Of a stretch of 64,000 nucleotides of DNA, positions 32,869 through 41,979 are shown in pieces; the first letter of the stretch is position 1, and every line of letters starts with the position of its first letter. Under the pieces are notes generated by a model. The model did no database searches. It worked only from the letters and a program-made list of their open reading frames with translations, and had not been told where the DNA came from. Source of the DNA: Rhodoferax potami (GTDB taxonomy: Bacteria; Pseudomonadota; Gammaproteobacteria; Burkholderiales; Burkholderiaceae_C); NCBI RefSeq assembly GCF_032193805.1, contig NZ_JAVBIK010000001.1, positions 1,881,001 through 1,945,000 of the forward strand. Reading direction: 5' to 3'. The position numbers and the translations under genes were made by a program.

Positions 32869-34794
32869 CTATTGTGCCGCCAGCGGCAAACTGACCGTGA
32901 ACCGTGCGCCCCCTAGCTCAGGTGCACGGTCTACGACGATGCGCCCGTGGTGGGCCTCGACGATCGAGCGGCAAATCGGCAAGCCCATGCCCATGCCGCC
33001 TTCTTTGCTGCTGTAAAACGCATCAAAAATGTGCGCCTGGTTTTCATCGGGCACCCCCGGCCCGTTGTCCGACACGCTGAGCTGCGCCCACTCCCCCTCC
33101 ACCAGCAACGCCACATGCACTTGCGGCGTATCGGAGTGCGCTTGGGCAGCCTCTTGGGCGTTTGTGAGCAGGTTATTGAGCAAGTGCTCGATCAGCAGCT
33201 CATCCGCCTTGACCCACACCGGTGCGAGCTCGAGCATGGCGTGGGGTGCCATGCTCTGGAGCACCGGCACCAGATCGAGCCGCTGCAAGGAAATTTCGCG
33301 CCGCCGGGCGATGGCGTTAACCCGCTGAATGATGCGGCCGGCGCGCTCCGCGAGACGGGCGATACGTTGCACCACAGGCGCTGTCTCATCAGGGCTGATG
33401 CGTCCGTCTTTCAACCGATTTAGTAAGCCGGTAGCGAAACTGCTGAGGGCACCGAGCGGCTGGTTGAGTTCATGGGCCAGGGTCGACGCCACTTCGCCCA
33501 CGGCCACCAGACGGCCTGTGGCCTCCAGACGCTCTTGCTGCTGCAAAGCAACGGCTTGCGCCCGCTTGCGCTCGCTGATGTCCAGGACCGAGCTCATCCA
33601 GCCGATGTGCGCACCGGTGTCGGTGTGCAGGGGGGCTTCGTGGATCAACACATCCAACAAATGGCCGTCCCGGTGCTGGAACTGCACCTCGACACCATCG
33701 ATCTGCGTGCCATGGGCCAAGATGTCGCGGTGCACTTGCTCAATGTGACTGTCATTGCCCTTGGGCCAATACGGCATGGGTGCCGAAACACCCACCAGCG
33801 CCTCCGCCGGGTAGCCCACCAAACGGCAAAACGCCTCGTTGACATACAGCACCCGGCCTGCCATGTCCCATGCTCGCAGGCCAATGGTGACCGAGTTCTC
33901 CATAGCGGTGCGCAGGGCCACCTCGGCCTGCAAACGCGCCTGCACTTGCTGGCGCTTTTGGATATCGCGCCGCAACGCCCACAGGCTCACCAGCATGCCG
34001 CCTAAAAACACCATGGCCACCAACAAAAAAATACGCGGCACGGTGGCGGGTTGCCCTTGGATCGGTGTGACCTCCAGGTACACATCGGTGCCCGCGAGAT
34101 TCATGGCAGCACGGAATGGCTTGAATGAAGAGGGCTCTGCCGGCACCGCTCCCTCGTCAAGTACCAGACGCACTTGGTGAGAGCGGGCAAACCACTCCGG
34201 CACCAAGCCATAGACAGCGGTGTCGAGTGACAAAGCAGCCACGTAATTACCAACAAAATAGCCCCGCTCAAAATACGGCACCGCCAGCCACACCACGGGT
34301 AGCAAAGCGCCATCGGCCGCCCGCATCGGGCCGCCATAGGCGGAGCGTCGCAGCCCTCGCGCGGTGTCATTCATGGTGGCGAGCGCCTGTGCATTCAGGG
34401 AATGGCGGGACTCATCCACTTGCCACAAACCCGGCGGGGCGTTCAGAGGAGCGCCCACCCAGCCTTGGGCCAACAACACACCGGGCTCGCGCCACAGCAA
34501 GCCCCCTTGCACATCCGCCGACTGGCGCGCAGCGACCCGCAAGTCTTCTTCGAGACGGCGGAAGTGAAACTGCACACTCTGCTCCAGCCACTGTGCGTCT
34601 GCAGCCCTGCGCCGGGTGTCCTCTTCCGATTCAAAGTGCTGAAGGTACAGCACCAACGCAATCACAGAACCCACCACCAGGGCCAGGAAACCCGACAGCC
34701 ACACCCCTGGCCAGCGGCTACGGCTCCCTGTGCCTGTGCCGCTTTCGCGCAAGGCAGCAAAGTTCAAAGCAGCGGACGGGTTGCGCTCAGGCAT
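32869..34794 (-). CDS. PAS-containing sensor histidine kinase, DctS-like
   Basis: Membrane sensor kinase, 641 aa. TM1 about residues 31-51, a periplasmic sensor domain, TM2 near residue 270 (IFLLVAMVFLGGMLVSLWAL), a PAS domain (RVLYVNEAFCRLVGYPAEAL), HisKA with the phospho-His in TLAHELNQPLGALSSF, and HATPase with NLLTNAQEAA, SDNGPGVPDE and GMGMGLPICRSIVEAHHG. The start at 34794 is 39 bases from the divergent DctP gene; the longer upstream frame is antisense to that gene. It probably senses the organic acid carried by the neighbouring transporter. Confidence 0.88.
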   Translation of the reverse strand: MPERNPSAALNFAALRESGTGTGSRSRWPGVWLSGFLALVVGSVIALVLYLQHFESEEDTRRRAADAQWLEQSVQFHFRRLEEDLRVAARQSADVQGGLLWREPGVLLAQGWVGAPLNAPPGLWQVDESRHSLNAQALATMNDTARGLRRSAYGGPMRAADGALLPVVWLAVPYFERGYFVGNYVAALSLDTAVYGLVPEWFARSHQVRLVLDEGAVPAEPSSFKPFRAAMNLAGTDVYLEVTPIQGQPATVPRIFLLVAMVFLGGMLVSLWALRRDIQKRQQVQARLQAEVALRTAMENSVTIGLRAWDMAGRVLYVNEAFCRLVGYPAEALVGVSAPMPYWPKGNDSHIEQVHRDILAHGTQIDGVEVQFQHRDGHLLDVLIHEAPLHTDTGAHIGWMSSVLDISERKRAQAVALQQQERLEATGRLVAVGEVASTLAHELNQPLGALSSFATGLLNRLKDGRISPDETAPVVQRIARLAERAGRIIQRVNAIARRREISLQRLDLVPVLQSMAPHAMLELAPVWVKADELLIEHLLNNLLTNAQEAAQAHSDTPQVHVALLVEGEWAQLSVSDNGPGVPDENQAHIFDAFYSSKEGGMGMGLPICRSIVEAHHGRIVVDRAPELGGARFTVSLPLAAQ

Positions 34795-34833
34795 GGTGAA
34801 GGTGAAATAAAAGGCACTCGCATAATAGCGGCC

Positions 34834-35862
34834 ATGCCCTCTAGCCCCTCCCCCGCGCTGACACGGCGCCACTGTTTGCAGCTGGCTGCAGCCATTGGTG
34901 CGGCCAATACAGCGCCCAGGGTTTGGGGTGCGCCGTCGATTACGGTACGACTGTCCCATGTCGTAGCGCGAGACACGCCCAAAGGCATGGCGCTGGAACG
35001 CTTCCGCGCCCTGACCGAAGAGCGCAGCCAAGGGCGCTTGCGGGTTCAGATTTACCCCCAGGGCCAGCTTTATGGCGACCATGACGAGATGCAGGCCCTG
35101 CAGCTCGGTGCGGTCGACATGGTCGCGCCCTCCTTGTCCAAGTTCGGCCCCATCGGCTTCCCGGAGTTCGAGTTGTTCGACCTGCCCTTCTTGTTCGACA
35201 CCCTGGAAGCCGTGCGCCGCCTCACGCGTGGCAAAGTGGGCAAGACCTTGCTGGACAGTTTGCAACGGCAGCGGCTATCCGGCCTGGGTTTTTTTGACAA
35301 CGGCTTTAAGCACATGAGTGCGAACCGGCCCTTGCTGGAGCCCCGCGACTTTGTCGGTCTGCGCATGCGGGTGCAGGCCTCCCGGGTAATCGCACAGCAA
35401 ATGCGTGCGTGGGGCGCATGGCCTGTGACCCTGCCCTTCAGCGAAACCCGACGAGCCTTGGAGACCGGGGTGGTCGACGGCACCGAGAACCCGGTGTCCA
35501 ACTTCTGGACTCAGGGCATGCAAGCGGTACAGAGCGACTTGAGCCTTACGACCCATGGCTACCTGGGCTATGCGGTCGTCACCCACCAGCGCTTCTGGGA
35601 GAACCTTCCGGCCGGCGATCGCCGCATCATGCAAGGCGCGCTCGAAGACGCGCTGGTATTCGGCAATGAAATTGCAGACGCACAAAACGACAAAGCACTA
35701 GCTGCACTGCACCTGACGGGCGCAGCCCACATCCATAACCCGACCCCTGCGCAAACCCGGCTCCTCAAGAACGCATCAAAGCCGGTACACGCCGAGCTGG
35801 CTGCCCGAATCGGGCAGGACTGGTTGCGCACCGTGCAAAACGCCCTCCCCAAAGGGGCCTAG
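34834..35862 (+). CDS. TRAP-type (DctP) solute-binding protein
   Basis: Periplasmic DctP-family binding protein, 342 aa. TRRHCLQLAAAIGAA near the N-terminus looks like a twin-arginine signal. Family hallmarks are RLSHVVARDTPKGMALERF, IYPQGQLYGDHDEMQALQLG, the arginine block GLRMRVQASRVIAQQM and ETGVVDGTENPVSNFW. It is divergent from the sensor kinase. The usual DctQ/DctM membrane genes are not next to it; a TctB/TctA pair follows instead. It may serve the transporter, act as a co-sensor for the kinase, or both. Confidence 0.88.
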   Translation: MPSSPSPALTRRHCLQLAAAIGAANTAPRVWGAPSITVRLSHVVARDTPKGMALERFRALTEERSQGRLRVQIYPQGQLYGDHDEMQALQLGAVDMVAPSLSKFGPIGFPEFELFDLPFLFDTLEAVRRLTRGKVGKTLLDSLQRQRLSGLGFFDNGFKHMSANRPLLEPRDFVGLRMRVQASRVIAQQMRAWGAWPVTLPFSETRRALETGVVDGTENPVSNFWTQGMQAVQSDLSLTTHGYLGYAVVTHQRFWENLPAGDRRIMQGALEDALVFGNEIADAQNDKALAALHLTGAAHIHNPTPAQTRLLKNASKPVHAELAARIGQDWLRTVQNALPKGA

Positions 35863-36012
35863 GGTTACTACTGAAGGGTTTTCCCGAGCTGTTGAACGCC
35901 ACAGTTACAGGGTCAGACACCACTGGATAACCTTCGCCCCGCAAAGTCGGGTTGCAGCTTCGGCCGCCATGCCCGCGATCTCGTTTTCCCGAAAAACAAA
36001 GAAGGCACTCAC

Positions 36013-36501
36013 TTGAAAATCCAAAGTCAAAAAGACTTCTACTCCGGCCTGATGTTCACCATCGTGGGAGGCAGTTTTGCGCTGGGCGCCAGCTCCTACC
36101 AGCTGGGTACCGGCGCCCGCATGGGCCCCGGCTACTTCCCCTTGATCCTGGGCATCCTGCTCGCTGTGCTGGGCTGTGCGATTGCTGTGAAGAGCATGAT
36201 CACCCCCACGCCAGACGGCGACAAGGTCGGCAAATTCGCCTGGAAGCCCCTGTTCTTCATCATCAGCGCCAACCTGGTGTTTGGTGCCTGCATCGGCGGA
36301 CTGCCCATGATTGGCTTGAAACCTCTGGGCCTGATCGTCGGCATCTACCTGCTCACCTACATCGCCAGCCACGCTGGTGATGAACACAAGTTCAAGGAAG
36401 TGGCTGTATTGGCTACTGTCCTTGCGCTCTTGAGCTACGTCGCCTTCATTGTTCTCCTCAAACTGCAGTTCCCGGTCTGGCCTGCTTACTTCACGGCCTA
36501 A
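36013..36501 (+). CDS. TctB-like small permease subunit of a tripartite tricarboxylate transporter
   Basis: Four-helix membrane protein, 162 aa, of the TctB family. It begins with KDFYSGLMFTIVGGSFALGA and GARMGPGYFPLILGILLAVLG, the typical TctB start. The start is taken as TTG at 36013, because GAAGGC sits just upstream and the preceding ATGs are out of frame. 34 bases separate it from tctA. No TctC-type binding protein gene is adjacent. Confidence 0.85.
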   Translation: MKIQSQKDFYSGLMFTIVGGSFALGASSYQLGTGARMGPGYFPLILGILLAVLGCAIAVKSMITPTPDGDKVGKFAWKPLFFIISANLVFGACIGGLPMIGLKPLGLIVGIYLLTYIASHAGDEHKFKEVAVLATVLALLSYVAFIVLLKLQFPVWPAYFTA

Positions 36502-36535
36502 GCCACGACTGAACCATCGACAGGAACTGCACACC

Positions 36536-38047
36536 ATGGAACTCTTTGACAACCTCGCCCTCGGCTTTGGCGTGGCCTTCACCGGCCAGAACCTGATTTA
36601 TGCCTTCATCGGCTGTTTGCTCGGTACTTTGATCGGCGTTTTGCCCGGCATCGGCCCCTTGGCGACTATCGCCATGCTGCTGCCCGCCACCTATGCACTG
36701 CCGCCGGTAGCGGCCTTGATCATGCTGGCCGGTATCTATTACGGTGCCCAGTACGGTGGATCAACTACTGCCATCTTGGTGAACCTGCCCGGCGAGTCTT
36801 CGTCGGTGGTGACCGTGATTGACGGTTACCAGATGGCTCGTAATGGACGCGCCGGTCCTGCACTCGCTGCAGCGGGCCTGGGTTCTTTCTTTGCCGGTTG
36901 CGTGGGCACTTTGATTCTTGCCGCCTTTGCAGGCCCCTTGACCGAGCTGGCCTTCAAGTTCGGCCCTGCCGAATACTTCAGCCTGATGATTCTGGGCTTG
37001 ATTGGTGCGGTGGTGCTGGCCTCGGGCTCTTTGCTCAAGGCGATTGCCATGATTCTCTTGGGTCTCTTGCTGGGGATGGTGGGAACGGATGTGAACTCCG
37101 GTGTGGCCCGGTACAGCTTTGATATCCCTGAGCTGACCGACGGTATCGGCTTCATCGTGATCGCCATGGGCGTCTTCGGCTACGGAGAGATCATCAGCAA
37201 CCTGTCCAAGAGTGCGGGTGAGCGGGAGATCTTTACCGCTTCTGTCTCGGGCCTCTTGCCTACCAAACAAGACTTCCAGCGCATGGTGCCGGCGGTGTTG
37301 CGTGGTACAGCTCTGGGCTCCCTGCTGGGTATCTTGCCCGGTGGTGGTGCGGTGATGGCGGCCTTTGCGGCTTACACGATTGAGAAGAAGACCCAACTCC
37401 AGCCCGGCGAAGTACCTTTCGGCAAGGGCAACATCCGCGGGGTGGCGGCTCCTGAAGCGGCTAACAACGCTGGAAGCCAGACTTCTTTCATTCCTCTCTT
37501 GACTCTGGGTATCCCACCTAACGCGGTGATGGCGTTGATGGTGGGTGCGATGACGATCCACAACATCCAGCCCGGACCGCAAGTGATGACAGCCAACCCG
37601 GAACTCTTCTGGGGTTTGATTGCTTCGATGTGGATCGGTAACCTGATGCTGGTGATCCTGAACCTGCCACTCATCGGTATCTGGATCAAGCTCTTGTCTG
37701 TGCCTTACCGCTGGTTGTTCCCTTCTATCGTGCTGTTCTGTGCGATCGGGGTGTATTCGACCAACAACAACAACTGGGACATCTGGATGGTGGGCCTGTT
37801 CGGGATCATTGGCTACATCTTCATCAAGCTGGGGACTGAGCCTGCACCACTGCTCTTGGGCTTTATTCTGGGGCCGATGATGGAGGAGTATTTGCGCCGG
37901 GCACTGCTGCTCAGCCGTGGGGACTGGAGTGTGTTTGTGACGCGGCCTCTGTCGGCATCTCTGCTGCTGGCGGCGCTCGCTCTCTTGGTGGTGGTGATGC
38001 TGCCGTCCATCAAGGCTAAGCGGGAAGAGGCGTTTGTGGAGGATTGA
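36536..38047 (+). CDS. TctA-like large permease subunit of a tripartite tricarboxylate transporter
   Basis: Large membrane permease, 503 aa, with about twelve helices. Diagnostic blocks are GVLPGIGPLATIAMLLPATY, YGAQYGGSTTAILVNLPGE, GILPGGGAVMAAFAAYTIEK, NNAGSQTSFIPLLTLGIPPN and LGFILGPMMEEYLRRALLLS. AGGAA precedes the ATG at 36536. It imports a tri- or dicarboxylate using a cation gradient and a periplasmic binding protein. Which binding protein serves it is unclear, as DctP and Leu/Ile/Val-type proteins flank the pair. Confidence 0.92.
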   Translation: MELFDNLALGFGVAFTGQNLIYAFIGCLLGTLIGVLPGIGPLATIAMLLPATYALPPVAALIMLAGIYYGAQYGGSTTAILVNLPGESSSVVTVIDGYQMARNGRAGPALAAAGLGSFFAGCVGTLILAAFAGPLTELAFKFGPAEYFSLMILGLIGAVVLASGSLLKAIAMILLGLLLGMVGTDVNSGVARYSFDIPELTDGIGFIVIAMGVFGYGEIISNLSKSAGEREIFTASVSGLLPTKQDFQRMVPAVLRGTALGSLLGILPGGGAVMAAFAAYTIEKKTQLQPGEVPFGKGNIRGVAAPEAANNAGSQTSFIPLLTLGIPPNAVMALMVGAMTIHNIQPGPQVMTANPELFWGLIASMWIGNLMLVILNLPLIGIWIKLLSVPYRWLFPSIVLFCAIGVYSTNNNNWDIWMVGLFGIIGYIFIKLGTEPAPLLLGFILGPMMEEYLRRALLLSRGDWSVFVTRPLSASLLLAALALLVVVMLPSIKAKREEAFVED

Positions 38048-38100
38048 CATCAAAGCACCTCACCTCAATGATGTAATCCGTCTTTTTTGGAGAGCTTCCC

Positions 38101-39207
38101 ATGATCCCCCTTCGCGCTGCCCTGATGGGCCTCTGGCTGGCAAGTAGCTGCTTGTACGCCAATGCCCAAATCAAAATCGGGCAGACCGTGGGGGTCACCG
38201 GGGCGGTCGCCGCAACCGTCAAAGAAGCCAGCTTAGGCGCGCAGCTCTACCTCGACGCCATCAATGCCAAGGGAGGCATCGGGGGAGAAAAAATCGAGCT
38301 GATCACGTTGGATGACAAGTTCGACACCCAGCTCACTCTCGCGAATGCCAAGGATCTGATAGAAAACAAGGGCGTCCTCGCCCTGTTCATGACCCGAGGC
38401 ACGCCCCATACCGAAGGCATCATCCCCCTGCTGGACAAATTTGGCGTACCACTGCTTGCGCCGTCCACTGGCGCCATGGTGCTGCACCAGCCCCTCAAGA
38501 AGCATGTGTTCAATGTGCGGGCCACTTACCAACGCGAGGCAGAACGCGCAGTGGCCCACCTGGCGGCCACCGGGGTCAACCGCATAGCGATCATCCATGT
38601 AGACGACAGCTTTGGCGCGGACGGTCTGGAAGGCACACAGAAGGGTTTGGCTGCTGCCAAACTCAGCGCTGTGGCCGTTGCAAAGTTCGACCGCAGCAAA
38701 CCCGACTTTTCGCAGATCGCACCCTCCATCTCCAAACTGACGCCGCAAGCTGTCATGATCATCGGGTCGGGGACTGCGGTGGTGGATGCCATCAAGGCAC
38801 TGCGGGACACTGGCAGCACAGCCCAGCTAGTCACTTTGTCCAACAACGCTTCCAGCGGCTTTGTCAAACTGCTGGGCGACCAGGCACGGGGCGTAATCGT
38901 CAGCCAGGTTCTGCCCCAATCCCCCAACTACGCAGTTGTGCAAGAAGCTGCCAGCTTGGCCAAGGCCAAAGACGTGCTCGACGTGAGTCCGGCGATGCTG
39001 GAAGGCTTTGTGTCCGCCAAAGTGCTGGTGGAAGCCTTGCGTCGGGCTGGCCCCAAACCTACTCGGGACAAACTGCAGGCAGCATTGGAAGGCATCAACC
39101 GCTTCGACCTGGGTGGGCTGACCCTGAGTTTCAGCACCAGTGACCACACCGGCCTAGATTTCGCCGACCTGTCCATCATCACTGCGGCGGGCAAGTTCCG
39201 GCGTTAA
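38101..39207 (+). CDS. Leu/Ile/Val-type (LivK-like) periplasmic binding protein, orphan
   Basis: Type 1 periplasmic binding protein, 368 aa, with a signal peptide ending YANAQ (residue 22). The fold markers are IKIGQTVGVTGAVAATVKEA, YLDAINAKGGIGGEKIELI, APSTGAMVLHQPLKKHVFNV and DFSQIAPSISKL. GGAGAG precedes the start. No LivHMGF permease or ATPase genes are nearby, so it is either an orphan feeding a distant ABC importer or an accessory to the adjacent TctBA pair. A clear terminator follows. Confidence 0.85.
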   Translation: MIPLRAALMGLWLASSCLYANAQIKIGQTVGVTGAVAATVKEASLGAQLYLDAINAKGGIGGEKIELITLDDKFDTQLTLANAKDLIENKGVLALFMTRGTPHTEGIIPLLDKFGVPLLAPSTGAMVLHQPLKKHVFNVRATYQREAERAVAHLAATGVNRIAIIHVDDSFGADGLEGTQKGLAAAKLSAVAVAKFDRSKPDFSQIAPSISKLTPQAVMIIGSGTAVVDAIKALRDTGSTAQLVTLSNNASSGFVKLLGDQARGVIVSQVLPQSPNYAVVQEAASLAKAKDVLDVSPAMLEGFVSAKVLVEALRRAGPKPTRDKLQAALEGINRFDLGGLTLSFSTSDHTGLDFADLSIITAAGKFRR

Positions 39208-39255
39208 ACAGGCGCCGAATCCCGCAAAGGGCAGTACACGCCCGCCAGACCCCGG

Positions 39256-39280
39256 CCATCCGCGGATGGCCTTTTTTTCG
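39256..39280 (+). terminator. Rho-independent terminator after the LivK-like gene
   Basis: GGCCATC and GATGGCC form a stem with a four-base CGCG loop (39256-39273), followed by seven Ts. Confidence 0.9.
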
Positions 39281-39382
39281 TCTGCCGTATCTGGTTGCTG
39301 GCGGAATTCCTGCGCCGGCGACAGCGCAAGTGCCCGGGCGTGGCTATATTGCACAGGAAGTCATCCACTCTTCCCACTTCCT

Positions 39383-39805
39383 ATGCGCATTTGGCAACAA
39401 CCCATATCCCCCGCCATCTTGGCCCACATCAGCCAAAACACCGCGGTTCAGACTTTAGGTATCGAATTCACAGAAGTAGGTGACGACTACCTGGTGGGCC
39501 GGGTACCCGTGGACCATCGCACCCACCAGCCTTTCGGTTTACTTCATGGCGGCGTATCGGTGGTACTGGCCGAAACCTTGGGCTCCTGTGGCGCGGGCTT
39601 TGCCATACCCGAGGGCTACAACGCAGTGGGTCTGGACATCAACGCCAACCACCTCAAAGGCGTCAAAACAGGATGGGTCATCGGTGTGGCCAAACCCGTA
39701 CATATCGGCCGCAGCACCCATGTATGGCAGATCGACATGCGCAATGATGCGGGAGAACTGACTTGCGTTTCCCGCATCACCATGGCAATCCTGAGTCCAC
39801 GCTAA
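39383..39805 (+). CDS. Hotdog-fold thioesterase, PaaI/MenI-like
   Basis: A 140-residue acyl-CoA thioesterase. The hotdog motif HQPFGLLHGGVSVVLAETLG includes the catalytic acid E in the AET segment, and NANHLKGVKTGWVIGVAKPV forms the following strands. Length and motifs fit YdiI/MenI, which hydrolyses aromatic acyl-CoA such as DHNA-CoA. The start at 39383 is preceded by a weak site. Its stop overlaps the convergent adenosyltransferase gene by four bases. Confidence 0.88.
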   Translation: MRIWQQPISPAILAHISQNTAVQTLGIEFTEVGDDYLVGRVPVDHRTHQPFGLLHGGVSVVLAETLGSCGAGFAIPEGYNAVGLDINANHLKGVKTGWVIGVAKPVHIGRSTHVWQIDMRNDAGELTCVSRITMAILSPR

Positions 39806-40377
39806 CCAGTGCTGCGGGCCATGCGCACGCTCTTCCAGTACACATCGTCCCCCACTGTGCCATCGGTTCGGTAGCGGTTGAGCACGCGCGAGAGCACAAA
39901 CATCAAGTCCGAAAGGCGGTTGAGGTACTGGCGCGGCGTGTCTTTCAGGGCCTCTTCATTGCCCAGCGCCACCACCGCGCGCTCGGCCCGGCGAGCCACG
40001 GTACGGCAGACATGCGCCAGCGACGCAGCCCGGGTACCGGCCGGGAGAATGAACTCCTCCAGGCGCGGCAACGCGGCGTTGTGTTCCGCCAAAGCCTCGT
40101 CCAAGGCCAACACGGCCTCGTGCTTGAGCAGTTCAAACCCGGGGATCGACAACTCGCCGCCCAGATTGAAAAGCTGGTGCTGGATTTCGACCAACAGAAT
40201 ACGCACCGCAGGCGGCATGTCTTCGCACAGCAGCACACCGAGGTGGCTGTTGAGCTCGTCCACATCGCCCATGGCGTGCACCCGCAGGCTATTTTTAGAA
40301 ACACGGGTGTTGTCGCCCAGCCCCGTGGTGCCGTTGTCCCCTGTGCGGGTGGCGATTTGTGTGAGTCGGTTTGCCAT
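39802..40377 (-). CDS. Cob(I)alamin adenosyltransferase, PduO/MMAB type
   Basis: Transfers the adenosyl group of ATP to cobalamin to form adenosylcobalamin, 191 aa. The ATP loop TRTGDNGTTGLGD (residues 10-22) is diagnostic, as are HAMGDVDELNSHLG, RTVARRAERAVVAL and YLNRLSDLMFVLSRVLN. It is a single gene, convergent with the thioesterase and divergent from the FAD oxidase. Confidence 0.94.
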   Translation of the reverse strand: MANRLTQIATRTGDNGTTGLGDNTRVSKNSLRVHAMGDVDELNSHLGVLLCEDMPPAVRILLVEIQHQLFNLGGELSIPGFELLKHEAVLALDEALAEHNAALPRLEEFILPAGTRAASLAHVCRTVARRAERAVVALGNEEALKDTPRQYLNRLSDLMFVLSRVLNRYRTDGTVGDDVYWKSVRMARSTG

Positions 40378-40478
40378 GCGCCCATTGTGGCAGGCACGGC
40401 TGCAGTGTGCCCGCCAGTAAAGTGACAGCCCTGCGCACCGCGCAGATTCCTACAATGGCGAAAACAAGGAGACACGCC

Positions 40479-41903
40479 ATGAACGCCCCCACCGCCCTGA
40501 ACCACCTGTTGCCCCAAGTGAACCTGCGCGAAGTGCCCGCCGCTTTGCTGGAGGCCCTCAAGGCCCGCTTTGGCGATCAGCTCTCCACCGCACTGGTGGT
40601 GCGCGAGCAGCATGGGCGTGATGAGTCGGCCTTTGATGTGCCGCCACCCTCGGCGGTGGTGTTTGCGGAAAACACACAAGACGTGAGCGATGCGGTTCGA
40701 CTGGCGGCTCAGTACCTGGTGCCGGTGATTCCCTTCGGCGTGGGCTCTTCGCTCGAAGGCCACTTGCTGGCGGTGCAAGGTGGCATCAGCCTGGATGTGA
40801 GCCGCATGAACAAGGTGCTGTCCATTAACGCCGAAGACCTGACCGTCACCGTGCAGCCCGGCGTGACACGCAAGCAGCTCAATGACGAGATCAAATCCAC
40901 CGGCCTCTTCTTCCCCATCGACCCCGGGGCGGACGCCACCATTGGCGGCATGAGCGCCACCCGTGCCAGCGGGACCAACGCGGTGCGCTACGGCACCATG
41001 CGCGAAAACGTGCTGGCCCTGGAAGTGGTGACCGCGAGCGGAGGAATCATCCGCACCGGCACCCGCGCCAAGAAGAGCAGCGCCGGCTACGACCTGACCC
41101 GCCTGATGGTGGGCAGCGAGGGCACGCTGGGCGTGATCACCGAAGTCACCGTCAAGCTCTACCCGCTGCCCGAGGCGGTGATGGCAGCCACCTGCTCGTT
41201 CAACAGCCTGGCAGACGCGGTGAACACCACGATCCAGCTCATTCAGCTCGGCGTGCCGATTGCGCGCTGCGAGCTGCTGGACGAGAACACCATCCGCATG
41301 GTCAACGCGCACTCCAAGCTCACGCTGCGCGAAGGCGCCATGCTGCTGATGGAGTTCCACGGCTCCCCCGAAGGCGTGAAAGAACAAGTGCAGACCGTGC
41401 AGGACATTGCCGCCGAGTTCGGTGGTGCGGCATTCGAGTGGGCCGAAACGCCTGAAGAACGCACCCGCTTGTGGACCGCGCGGCACAACGCTTACTTTGC
41501 CGGCATCCAATCCCGCCCGGGCTGCAAAGCCATCACCACCGACACCTGCGTGCCCATCTCCAGCCTGGCGGATGCGCTCTTGGACAGCGTGACCGAGGCC
41601 CAAGAGGCCGGCCTGCCCTTCTTCCTGGTCGGCCACGTGGGCGACGGCAACTTCCACATGGGCTACCTGATTGACCCCGCGATTCCTGCCGAGCGTGAGC
41701 TGGCCGAGCAACTCAACCACCAGCTGGTGGCGCGCGCGCTCAAGCTGGGCGGCACCTGCACAGGCGAGCACGGCGTGGGCCTGCACAAGCAAGGCTTTTT
41801 GGTCGAAGAAACCGGCAATGGGGCAGTGGAGATGATGCGCACTATCAAGCGGGCGCTGGACCCTCACAACATCCTGAATCCCGGCAAAATTTTTGCGCTA
41901 TAA
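40479..41903 (+). CDS. FAD-linked oxidase, D-lactate dehydrogenase (cytochrome)/glycolate oxidase type
   Basis: Flavoprotein dehydrogenase, 474 aa, passing electrons from a D-2-hydroxyacid to the respiratory chain. FAD-binding domain about residues 45-220 (PVIPFGVGSSLEGHLLAVQG, TVQPGVTRKQLNDEI, YDLTRLMVGSEGTLGVITEV) and the C-terminal cap with GHVGDGNFHMG and GGTCTGEHGVGLHK. AAGGAGA precedes the ATG at 40479; the longer frame from 40371 is rejected. Substrate (D-lactate, glycolate or other) cannot be fixed. Confidence 0.9.
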   Translation: MNAPTALNHLLPQVNLREVPAALLEALKARFGDQLSTALVVREQHGRDESAFDVPPPSAVVFAENTQDVSDAVRLAAQYLVPVIPFGVGSSLEGHLLAVQGGISLDVSRMNKVLSINAEDLTVTVQPGVTRKQLNDEIKSTGLFFPIDPGADATIGGMSATRASGTNAVRYGTMRENVLALEVVTASGGIIRTGTRAKKSSAGYDLTRLMVGSEGTLGVITEVTVKLYPLPEAVMAATCSFNSLADAVNTTIQLIQLGVPIARCELLDENTIRMVNAHSKLTLREGAMLLMEFHGSPEGVKEQVQTVQDIAAEFGGAAFEWAETPEERTRLWTARHNAYFAGIQSRPGCKAITTDTCVPISSLADALLDSVTEAQEAGLPFFLVGHVGDGNFHMGYLIDPAIPAERELAEQLNHQLVARALKLGGTCTGEHGVGLHKQGFLVEETGNGAVEMMRTIKRALDPHNILNPGKIFAL

Positions 41904-41953
41904 ATTAGATAGCTGACTACGCATATTTCATGAGCGCTAGCAAGGCATTTATT
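41904..41953. repeat. Family A intergenic repeat
   Basis: TTAGATAGCTGACTACGCAT followed by ATTTCATGAGCGCTAGCAAGG matches the family core. It fills the gap between the FAD oxidase and the lemA-like gene. Confidence 0.6.
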
Positions 41954-41979
41954 CATTAATTTACGACAAGGGGTTGGCA

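Noticed and set aside
40371..40478. Longer N-terminus for the FAD oxidase
   Set aside because: The ATG at 40479 has a strong ribosome site and the extra residues overlap the divergent gene and look non-coding.
39945..41867. 640-codon minus-strand open frame
   Set aside because: Antisense to the FAD oxidase and in another frame of the adenosyltransferase; shadow frame.
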